From Candidatus Cardinium sp. cBcalN2 (lineage in GTDB: Bacteria; Bacteroidota; Bacteroidia; Cytophagales; Amoebophilaceae): DNA of 17,356 nucleotides. A program made the position numbers and the translations under genes. Where the stretch lies: contig NZ_JAACGD010000061.1 in the NCBI RefSeq assembly GCF_022810445.1, positions 1 through 17,356 of the forward strand, in the 5' to 3' direction. Within the stretch, counting starts at the first letter, position 1. Each line of letters starts with the position of its first letter. Positions 8,807 to 15,094 of the stretch are shown piece by piece. The notes under the pieces are model-generated. The model ran no database searches, was not told the origin of the DNA, and saw only the letters and a list, made by a program, of their open reading frames with translations.

Positions 8807-9026
8807 AAAGGCGAGGTATTGACTTTATTGTTAATTGAAAACAACTTTAAACTATCTGTTTGCGGCTGTTTTGCGTGGTTAAAAAATGAAATTAAATATA
8901 CACTTCTATCTAAAAGCTATAGGTTGACTACTCAACTTGAGCTTTACAATTCATAAACTTACAAAAAAAATATCAATATTGACATGCTTTAACATACTGA
9001 TCTATATTTGGGTGGCCGTATGATTG

Positions 9027-9155
9027 ATGCTACTTAAAAACGATGCATATGATACCCCCTTAAATAGGGCTTGCGGTAATAAGGAATACTTAGAGGCTAT
9101 TAAGCGTTATACTACTTATTATAACGCTTATGCAAGTTTCAAAAATTATTTATAA
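9027..9155 (+). pseudogene. Short frame resembling an ankyrin-repeat remnant
   Basis: An ATG-started frame of 42 codons reads MLLKNDAYDTPLNRACGNKE and then continues YLEAIKRY. The part from NDAYDTPLNRA to LEAIKRY matches the ankyrin pattern D-x-x-x-TPLHxA...LxxL loosely. It stops after one repeat's length and has a stop codon just upstream of its ATG. The best reading is a scrap of a lost ankyrin gene; a chance frame cannot be excluded. A perfect 11-bp inverted repeat lies inside it. Confidence 0.25.
9101..9130. repeat. 11-bp perfect inverted repeat
   Basis: TAAGCGTTATA (9101-9111) and TATAACGCTTA (9120-9130) are perfect reverse complements around an 8-base loop. Farther out, CTTGC (9070-9074) matches GCAAG (9132-9136). 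No T-run follows on either strand, so a protein-binding site or cruciform is as likely as a terminator. It overlaps the ankyrin-like scrap. Confidence 0.4.
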
Positions 9156-9201
9156 AAAACCAAATACCATAAGCTATAGTAGCCTATACGAATCACACAC
9201 T

Positions 9202-9405
9202 TTAACAAAACCCCCATATAGCTTCCCTATCATTAATCTTTTCTCCTCCCTGCCCACCCTTTATTCTATTAGCAACACTCTCTACCAGTTTAGTATTTGT
9301 TTCTAAATTATATTTAAGACACTATTATTGAAACACAGATTGAGACTGTTGTGATAGATCCATAGTATAAATTTTTGTTATAGTTTTATTGTTATTTAGG
9401 GTCAT
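9202..9405 (-). pseudogene. Unidentified minus-strand frame broken by two adjacent stops
   Basis: From an ATG at 9405 the minus strand reads MTLNNNKTITKIYTMDLSQQ and continues SQSVFQ, then TAA TAG (9322-9327). The same frame then goes on for 39 codons, including NTKLVESVANRIKGG and EKINDREAIWGFC, to a TAA at 9202. The residues before and after the double stop would form one polar helix, which suggests a single decayed gene rather than two frames. I do not recognise the family. The alternatives are a 26-residue peptide ending at the double stop, or chance. Confidence 0.25.
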
Positions 9406-9475
9406 TTTAGCCTATTTTGGATAGAAGAGCCTTCTAGATGCTTTTAAAAAAAGAAAAAAACTTCAAGAAGATAAA

Positions 9476-9778
9476 ATGATGCGTAAGATAAATGCACTAC
9501 CTATTGGCTATTCAGACGTTAAATCAGTGATTGAAACAGGCTACTACGTAGATAAAACAGGATATGCACAGGAATTAATAGAAAAGAGGAATCCTATCTT
9601 CATAGCCAGGCCTCGTAGGTTTGGGAAATCTCTATTTATCAATACACTGGCTACTATATGCAATGGAGAACAAAAGATATTTAAAGATTACCATATAGGT
9701 AGGCCAGAAAATGGATATCAGTGGAAGAAATATCCGGTGATTAGCCTAAACTTTTCTAGCCTTAACTGTAGTAGTTAA
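9476..9778 (+). pseudogene. Truncated AAA-ATPase-like protein (N-terminal fragment)
   Basis: The 100-residue frame matches the N-terminus of the AAA-ATPase-like family, whose full members have about 500-560 residues and end in a PD-(D/E)XK nuclease-like domain. Visible are the opening LPIGYSDVKSVIETGYYVDKT, the P-loop in ARPRRFGKS (Lys and Ser for phosphate and magnesium) and the start of the next strand, YPVISLNFSSL. It breaks off at NCSS in a pair of small palindromes, and no remaining part of the family is seen downstream, where a transposase remnant begins. The sensor, arginine-finger and nuclease regions are gone, so it should be non-functional. Such genes are multicopy in Cardinium and Amoebophilus-like genomes. 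A-rich DNA lies before the ATG-ATG start. Confidence 0.75.
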
Positions 9779-9790
9779 GATTTAATCTTA
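9761..9790. repeat. Two palindromes at the break of the AAA-ATPase fragment
   Basis: CTTAAC (9761-9766) matches GTTAAG (9774-9779), and TAAGATT-T-AATCTTA (9776-9790) is a perfect 15-base palindrome. They overlap exactly where the AAA-ATPase frame ends and 16 bases before the transposase remnant begins, so they may be an insertion-sequence end or an insertion scar. Confidence 0.4.
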
Positions 9791-9805
9791 CAATTATAAA
9801 ATAAT

Positions 9806-10116
9806 ATGGATATAAATAACCACTACTACGAACTTACATTAAAAAATTATTAAACCGGAATTGGGCTTATTGGAACTAGCTAAAACGCTAGGTAACATAT
9901 CATCAGCCTGTAAAAATATGGGTTATAGCAGAGATAGTTATTACCGATTTAAATCCTTTCGATTTTGTGAGCGTTTTAATAAAATAAAACGATGAAGTAG
10001 GAATTTTTTGATACAGCTATGCGTAAAAAAATCTATACTAATCTAGAAGATTTGCAAAACGCCACTGCGTGAACAAAGATGAAGACAGCGCAGTAAACCG
10101 TTTTTCTTTTGGCAAA
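9806..10116 (+). mobile_element. IS481-type transposase remnant, frameshifted and internally deleted
   Basis: Pieces of one transposase lie in order. From the ATG at 9806 the product reads MDINNHYYELTLK; a one-base loss in the A-run at 9841-9846 shifts the frame, and it resumes as KIIKPELGLLELAKTLGN through YSRDSYYRFK, the helix-turn-helix N-terminus of IS481-type transposases. It then jumps straight to CERFNK, normally near the end of the integrase core (the Glu of the DDE triad region), so roughly 200 residues are deleted. After a further shift and a stop come KTMK, EFFDTAMRKKIYTNLEDLQ (10001-10059) and perhaps FSFGK (10102-10116), like the CFGKTP near the usual C-terminus. No activity is possible. 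Family assignment rests on remembered motifs. Confidence 0.75.
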
Positions 10117-10138
10117 TAAAATGTATTCGTTAGATTTG
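10108..10138 (+). promoter_or_regulatory. Bacteroidetes-type promoter of the TPR gene
   Basis: TTTG at 10108-10111 and TAGATTTG at 10131-10138 are separated by 19 bases, which fits the Bacteroidetes sigma-ABfr consensus (-33 TTTG, -7 TAnnTTTG). Transcription would start near 10145, giving a leader of about 30 bases before the ATG at 10178. The -33 box lies within the last recognisable codons of the transposase remnant. Confidence 0.6.
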
Positions 10139-10177
10139 ATACCATTGATCCTTATCTGTTAAAATAACACTAAACTT

Positions 10178-11836
10178 ATGGGTAAAAAATATTGGCTCAT
10201 TATTCATCAAACCAGCATACATAGATTTTGTCTTTTACTGATTTGCTTGGCCATGCCTCAGCAAATACTAGCTATACCGAAATCTATAGCACGTATTGTC
10301 TGTATATTTGAAGGAAAAAATAAGCCTATTCAAAAGCCTAAGAAGGTGCTTGCTGATGGTAAAAGTTCCGAAAATACCTCTTTGGATCCTAATAAAGCTA
10401 ACGTTTTATTAACAGATTCAAATGAAAATAAAAAAGAGCCAGCCCCTCCACCTATTTTATCTAATGCACAACAAGCTCGATTAGCTATCGATGTAGCAAT
10501 GAAAGATCCAAAGCTAGTTGGGCACCCTGCTACCTGGTACTACAGAGGAGTGATTTATGATCGATTGTTAAGAGACCATATTGCTTCAGCAGAAGCCCCT
10601 ACTTTATTAAAAGAAACAATTGCCGCCTATACACAGGCTAAAAAGTTAAGCTTACCCAAGACCCAATTTCACAGTTTTGCCCTTAGCAACCTAGCCGCTC
10701 TATGGCATTATTTTTTACATAGGGGTATAAGCTACTATAAGCAAGAATCAGTTGATCAATCATTAGAGCAATTTACTATTTGCCAGCGTATTCTACCGCA
10801 AGAAACTACGCCATTGTTATATAGCGCTATTGTCTATCATGGGAGTGATCAGCCAGAAGAGGCATTGCGTTCTTATGAAGCCTATATAAAACTTCAAGGG
10901 CCGCATTTTGCTGTTTGTCGTGCTATGGCTGATATTTATTACCATAAACTTAAAAATTTTGATAAGGCAATCGCCATTCTCGATGAAGCGTTGCTGCAAT
11001 TTCCTTTTAATAATGATTTATTGGAAGAAAAATGTTTAATCTATCAGGCTGCTGGACGCATAGATGACTATATGGCTACTTTGGCAGTTGGCCTACAAAA
11101 TAAAGAAGTAAATGCATTGTATGCCTATGCTTATCTCTTAGAATATCAAGGACGCATGCAAGAGGCTGTTGGTTATTACAAACAAGTTTTAACAGATGAT
11201 CCGCGTCAATACGATACGTTACGTCAAATGGGTTTCTTATTTTATAATGAAGCCATAAAACTATATGCTGATGCCCTAAAAGCAGTAGGGCAAGGCGACC
11301 AACTAGATAGCGATACCTTGACTGACTGTTTTCGAATCATCCATGTCAAAGCTACCCCTTCGTTGCCTCATTCTGTTGGATATTTAAGCAGTTCGATTCT
11401 ATTATCTATCCGGAGTAGAGGAGCGTTTCTACCCAAAGAACCTTTACGCTCTGCTGCACCTAAGTGGATCGTTTATAACCATCCCCTGGTTAAAGATAAG
11501 CAGATAAAATACCTTTCCTGCTTGCTTCAAGCAGGAAAGATACCCTGTACAAGCTTGTTATATGGGTATATGTATCAAAAAATGGCAGCTATAATGAACC
11601 ATAATAGATGGATACAAACTATGGTGGCTTTGGAAAAGTATCTGAAACAATCTTTAGATTACTTAAAAATAGCTCGTGCACAAGACAAAAAAGATAAGCA
11701 GCTTGCACAAGCTTTATACTATAATTATTACCACTTAAAAAAGTATAGATCTGCTTATAGCCTATTACAAGCGATGCAAAAACAAAAGCAATATCTCGAA
11801 GATGATCCGTTTTTAGATAATCAACTCAAAGAGTAA
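10178..11836 (+). CDS. Exported tetratricopeptide-repeat protein
   Basis: A 552-residue protein with an N-terminal signal peptide (basic MGKKYW, a hydrophobic stretch around 17-26, and ILA cleavage near residue 32), so it is probably periplasmic or outer-membrane associated. A low-complexity, Pro/Lys/Asn-rich linker follows to about residue 95. Helical TPR-like repeats cover about 165-365, with typical units such as PEEALRSYEAYIKLQ, FDKAIAILDEALLQFP and MQEAVGYYKQVLTDDP. The rest is helical and rich in Tyr, Lys and Gln without a domain I recognise. TPR proteins scaffold complexes; the partner is not evident. It has its own promoter (10108-10138) and a terminator-like hairpin after it, so it is likely monocistronic despite preceding ftsA. 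In free-living Bacteroidetes ftsQ would be expected upstream of ftsA; this protein shows no POTRA-like pattern. Confidence 0.85.
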   Translation: MGKKYWLIIHQTSIHRFCLLLICLAMPQQILAIPKSIARIVCIFEGKNKPIQKPKKVLADGKSSENTSLDPNKANVLLTDSNENKKEPAPPPILSNAQQARLAIDVAMKDPKLVGHPATWYYRGVIYDRLLRDHIASAEAPTLLKETIAAYTQAKKLSLPKTQFHSFALSNLAALWHYFLHRGISYYKQESVDQSLEQFTICQRILPQETTPLLYSAIVYHGSDQPEEALRSYEAYIKLQGPHFAVCRAMADIYYHKLKNFDKAIAILDEALLQFPFNNDLLEEKCLIYQAAGRIDDYMATLAVGLQNKEVNALYAYAYLLEYQGRMQEAVGYYKQVLTDDPRQYDTLRQMGFLFYNEAIKLYADALKAVGQGDQLDSDTLTDCFRIIHVKATPSLPHSVGYLSSSILLSIRSRGAFLPKEPLRSAAPKWIVYNHPLVKDKQIKYLSCLLQAGKIPCTSLLYGYMYQKMAAIMNHNRWIQTMVALEKYLKQSLDYLKIARAQDKKDKQLAQALYYNYYHLKKYRSAYSLLQAMQKQKQYLEDDPFLDNQLKE

Positions 11837-12161
11837 TGTCATAGCATGATGTTTGGCTACTTTTTGATCAATCAAAAATCAACCTATTGTAAGGTATCTA
11901 TTGAGCTCATTGGCAGATAAGGTAATTTACCTTAGGCATTTTCTTTTTTGCATACGCCGCAGCTCTGCTAAATGGATACCTATCAAGTCCTGCTCAACGA
12001 AAGCTAATTATCCTAGTTTATTTTAAATAAATTTTAATAAATTCATATGCTTAACGTTAGCTATTTTGTCACCCAGAACTAGTAAGATCTCTTGCAAAGC
12101 TTATTTGTTGATGCGCAATTTTTAAAAAAAGCGTAGTCTTATCACCATATATTTTTTAGGT
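11837..12161. other. Intergenic region upstream of ftsA
   Basis: 325 bases between the TPR gene and ftsA. Apart from the two palindromes at 11861-11878 and 11918-11934, I see no gene and no remnant of ftsQ or murC, the usual upstream neighbours of ftsA in Bacteroidetes. No full promoter match was found for ftsA: TTTG at 12065-12068 lacks a proper -7 partner. Confidence 0.5.
11918..11949 (+). terminator. Candidate rho-independent terminator after the TPR gene
   Basis: TAAGGTAA-T-TTACCTTA (11918-11934) is a perfect palindrome that can form a 6-bp stem with a 5-base loop, followed by the T-rich ATTTTCTTTTTT ending at 11949. The stem is short and AT-rich, so strength is doubtful. A second small palindrome, TTTTTGAT-CA-ATCAAAAA, is at 11861-11878, only 25 bases past the stop codon. 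Confidence 0.4.
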
Positions 12162-13466
12162 ATGTCAGAAATTATCGCTAGTCTTGACATAGGTACTAGT
12201 AAAATTTGTGTAGTTATAGGAGCGCAAAGCCAATATGACCCGCATAAACTTGAAGTTTTAGGCATGGGAAGTGCGGCTGCAGATGGGGTCGTACGTGGTA
12301 TGATTGTTAACATTGATAAAGCAGCTATTGCTATCAAGCAAGCATTGCAAGCGGCCGAAGAAGATTCGGGTATAAATATTAATATTGTAAATGTAAATAT
12401 CTCGGGCAAGCATGTAACAGGTTCCTCGCACCATGGTAGCATTACTCGAGATAGCATAGAGCAAGAAATCACAATAGAAGATATTAAAAAGCTGACTAGT
12501 GACATGTATCGCATTGTACTGCCATTAGGTACAGAAATTATTCATGCCATGCCACAAGAGTATACCATAGATTATGAAATTGTAACACAGGATCCAGTAG
12601 GTATGTCAGGTGTGAAGTTAGAGGCCAACTTTCATATCATCACCGCTACAACCCACGCTATTCAAAATATACATAAATGTATTAAAAAAGCAGGTGTAGA
12701 AGCAGAAATCGTTATGGCTTCTGCGCTAGCAGCCAGTTTAGCGCTATTGAGCGATGAAGAAAAAGAAGCAGGTGTTTGTTTGATTGACTTTGGTGGGAGT
12801 ATTATTAACTTAGTCATCTTTTTTGATGCCATTGTTCGGCATACTGCTACCATTCCACTTGGAGGACATATGATTACATCAGATATACAACAAAGTTGTA
12901 TGGTTATGGAACGGCAAGCAGAATCCTTAAAAATAAATTTTGGCAACATCCAGCCCAATGCTTTGGCTAGGCAAGCGGTCGTAACGATTCCAGGATTACG
13001 CAACCGTAGGCCCAAAGAGGTGGTTACCACTAATTTGACTAAAATTATAGAGGCACGTGTAGAAGAAATGGTAGCATTTATCCATGAAGAAATCTTACGC
13101 TCTGGTTTTTACGAAAAACTAGTGGCTGGTATTGTCGTAACAGGAGGCAGTGCCAATTTACCAGGTATACAATCTATAGTGCAGCAGATAACTGGCTTGG
13201 ATACCCGTTTGGGCTTTCCAGATGAGTATTTAGAAGAAGGTAGTAGGAAACAACTACGAGACCCTAGTTATGCAACAGCTGTCGGCCTCACTTTAGCTGG
13301 ATTTAAAGCATTGGATTACAGAGAAGCCTACTATAGATCAGCCCAATCAGCTGACTTAGATTTTGCTAAGAAAAATAGTAAAAAAGCCAAAAAACCAAGT
13401 TTTTCTTTTGCACGTATGATTAACAAAACCAAGGCTTTTTTGGTAGATGATTATGAAGATAATTAG
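12162..13466 (+). CDS. ftsA: Cell division protein FtsA
   Basis: FtsA is the actin-like ATPase that anchors FtsZ filaments to the inner membrane and recruits the rest of the divisome. The 434-residue product has the phosphate-1 loop DIGTSKICVVIG (Asp9), the FtsA-specific 1C domain (about 80-165, from NVNISGKHVTG to EANFHIITA), and the adenosine loop GIVVTGGSANLPGI. The phosphate-2 loop is unusual: DFGGSIINL (Asp209) where DIGGGTTDL is expected, so Gly, Thr and Asp are replaced by Ser, Ile and Asn. The C-terminus has a basic linker and then a short amphipathic stretch, FSFARMINKTKAFL, which is the likely membrane-targeting helix, and an acidic end. The ATG at 12162 follows a weak AGG. ftsZ begins 80 bases downstream, so the two are probably co-transcribed. 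Confidence 0.95.
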   Translation: MSEIIASLDIGTSKICVVIGAQSQYDPHKLEVLGMGSAAADGVVRGMIVNIDKAAIAIKQALQAAEEDSGININIVNVNISGKHVTGSSHHGSITRDSIEQEITIEDIKKLTSDMYRIVLPLGTEIIHAMPQEYTIDYEIVTQDPVGMSGVKLEANFHIITATTHAIQNIHKCIKKAGVEAEIVMASALAASLALLSDEEKEAGVCLIDFGGSIINLVIFFDAIVRHTATIPLGGHMITSDIQQSCMVMERQAESLKINFGNIQPNALARQAVVTIPGLRNRRPKEVVTTNLTKIIEARVEEMVAFIHEEILRSGFYEKLVAGIVVTGGSANLPGIQSIVQQITGLDTRLGFPDEYLEEGSRKQLRDPSYATAVGLTLAGFKALDYREAYYRSAQSADLDFAKKNSKKAKKPSFSFARMINKTKAFLVDDYEDN

Positions 13467-13510
13467 CCATTTTAAAGTCCATTTTCAAAGCAATCTAATA
13501 GGTAAATATT

Positions 13511-13545
13511 ACTTGTTTTAGTAACAAGTGCCTCGTTGTTCAAGT
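13511..13545 (+). promoter_or_regulatory. Alternative hairpins in the ftsZ leader
   Basis: ACTTGTT (13511-13517) and AACAAGT (13523-13529) form a 7-bp hairpin with a 5-base loop, ending 17 bases before the ftsZ ATG. AACAA can pair instead with TTGTT at 13536-13540, and ACTTG with CAAGT at 13541-13545, which reaches to within one base of the start codon. The alternatives would expose or cover the start region. There is no T-run and no Shine-Dalgarno sequence. Confidence 0.3.
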
Positions 13546-13546
13546 T

Positions 13547-14977
13547 ATGAAGGATATTAACTATAGGTTTGACCTACCAACCCACCATAAAGCTATTATC
13601 AGAGTGATAGGGGTAGGGGGGGGCGGCAGCAATGCAGTCAATAACATGTATAAGCGTGGTATTAAAGATGTCGCCTTTATTGTGTGCAATACCGATGTTC
13701 AGGCACTACAAAGTAGTCCTATACCCATTAAGCTCCAAATTGGTGCAGCACTTACCAGTGGGCTAGGAGCTGGTGCCAATCCAGAGGTAGGCCGTAATGC
13801 TGCATTAGAAAGCAAAGAAAGTATTCGAGAATTACTTGATGATGATACAAAAATGCTTTTTGTTACCGCTGGAATGGGTGGAGGAACCGGCACAGGCGCA
13901 GCACCTGTAATTGCTAGTATTGCCCGTAAGCAGGGAATTCTAACAGTTGGGATTGTAACCCTGCCCTTTTCATTTGAAGGGAAAAAAAAACATTTGCAGG
14001 CCCAAGAAGGCATTGATGAATTGCGCAAACATTGTGACACGGTTCTTATTATTTTAAATGATAAAATCCAAACCATATTGGGCGGTCTTTCTATTAGTCA
14101 GGCTTTTTTGGAAGCAGACAATGTGTTAACCACTGCTGCTAAAAGCATTGCAGAGATTATTACGGTACCAGGTTATGTAAATGTTGATTTTGAAGATGTT
14201 AAAACGGTAATGAAAAATGCCGGTGCAGCCGTTATGGGGTCTGGTGAAGCAGAAGGTGAAGGCAGGGCCTTACAAGCTGCTGAAATAGCACTTGCTTCTC
14301 CTTTGTTAGATTATACCGATATCCGTGGGGCAAAAAAGATACTGCTATCTATTGTTTCTGGCCAGGCAGCTGAGCTCCAAATGGATGAATTAACTATTAT
14401 TACCAATTATATTCAAGAGCAAACTGGTAATGATGCTGAAATGATTTTTGGACATGGTTCTGATCCAGAAATGGCAGAAAAAATTAGGGTTACCGTTATT
14501 GCCACTGGCTTTCATAGAGAAGAAGAGGCAGGCCATCACCATGCTTTTGATTCTTCGAAGTCGCATGTTATTAACCTTGATGGTCAACCCTTCCATCATG
14601 CAGCACCTAATAAGCAAATCTTAGCAGCTTCAACTGAAAAAACAGTGATAGAGATGCCACTAAAAGCAGCTAAAAAAAGCGTCAAAGAGTCCAGTGAAGT
14701 GCAAGAGCCTGCTATACAGTTGCCCTTACCTTTTAGTCCTCCTCAGGAAGTAGTCTTAGAAAAAAGTTGTCCATATGGACATACCATTGCCAACCATGCC
14801 AAGCGTAGTAGTACGCCCAGAAGCTGGGATGATCGCTATTTGAAAGAACAATTAGCCATACCTGCTTATTTAAGAAAAAAAATAGTCCTTGATGAGATAG
14901 AGACAAAAACAGAATGGAAGCGTTATCAGTTAGAAGATCCGTTAGATAAACCCTCTTTAAAAGGCAGTGATGGATAA
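13547..14977 (+). CDS. ftsZ: Cell division protein FtsZ
   Basis: FtsZ is the tubulin-like GTPase that polymerises into the division ring. The 476-residue product has the N-terminal GVGGGGSNAVNNM loop, the tubulin signature GGGTGTG (111-117), NDKI near the base-binding site, and the T7 loop NVDFEDV with its catalytic Asp residues. The core runs to about residue 320 (VTVIATGF). A long, variable linker follows, then IPAYLRKK (438-445), the conserved C-terminal peptide that binds FtsA, and a further 31-residue tail, as in other Bacteroidetes. Two conserved spots differ: GKKR is GKKK (146-148, encoded by an A9 run at 13982-13990), and IPND is ILND. It sits 80 bases after ftsA, with an inverted repeat in the gap; dnaG follows. 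No murein gene is beside it in the window. Confidence 0.96.
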   Translation: MKDINYRFDLPTHHKAIIRVIGVGGGGSNAVNNMYKRGIKDVAFIVCNTDVQALQSSPIPIKLQIGAALTSGLGAGANPEVGRNAALESKESIRELLDDDTKMLFVTAGMGGGTGTGAAPVIASIARKQGILTVGIVTLPFSFEGKKKHLQAQEGIDELRKHCDTVLIILNDKIQTILGGLSISQAFLEADNVLTTAAKSIAEIITVPGYVNVDFEDVKTVMKNAGAAVMGSGEAEGEGRALQAAEIALASPLLDYTDIRGAKKILLSIVSGQAAELQMDELTIITNYIQEQTGNDAEMIFGHGSDPEMAEKIRVTVIATGFHREEEAGHHHAFDSSKSHVINLDGQPFHHAAPNKQILAASTEKTVIEMPLKAAKKSVKESSEVQEPAIQLPLPFSPPQEVVLEKSCPYGHTIANHAKRSSTPRSWDDRYLKEQLAIPAYLRKKIVLDEIETKTEWKRYQLEDPLDKPSLKGSDG

Positions 14978-15094
14978 AAGCAAATCGTTTTTTTGAACCC
15001 TTTGGCAGGTATGCAATTTTACCAATTGCACGAACAGACGTATCCATTTAAATTAACGACTGAATCAAGACGTCCTTTCAAAACCTTGCGCACT

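Larger units (their letters stand above)
8807..9475. other. Divergent intergenic region with gene remnants
   Basis: Transcription switches from minus (rpsA) to plus (AAA-ATPase fragment) across these 669 bases. No intact gene is visible. From 8807 to about 9026 I see nothing coding. An ankyrin-like scrap (9027-9155) and a broken minus-strand frame (9202-9405) are listed separately. I saw no convincing DnaA-box cluster that would suggest an origin. Confidence 0.5.

Noticed and set aside
8771..8956. 61-codon plus-strand frame
   Set aside because: It overlaps the start of rpsA on the opposite strand and looks random.
8807..9475. Possible replication origin in the divergent spacer
   Set aside because: No cluster of DnaA boxes was seen, and neither dnaA nor dnaN is nearby.
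12122..13030. Several antisense frames of 68-130 codons within ftsA
   Set aside because: They mirror the codon pattern of a clearly conserved gene on the plus strand.
14733..15047. 104-codon antisense frame over the ftsZ end
   Set aside because: It overlaps the conserved ftsZ tail, and its composition is that of an antisense shadow.
14993..15094. 34-codon N-terminal extension of DnaG from a TTG
   Set aside because: Primases of this group begin at the later ATG with IxxATI-like sequence; the extension has no family resemblance.
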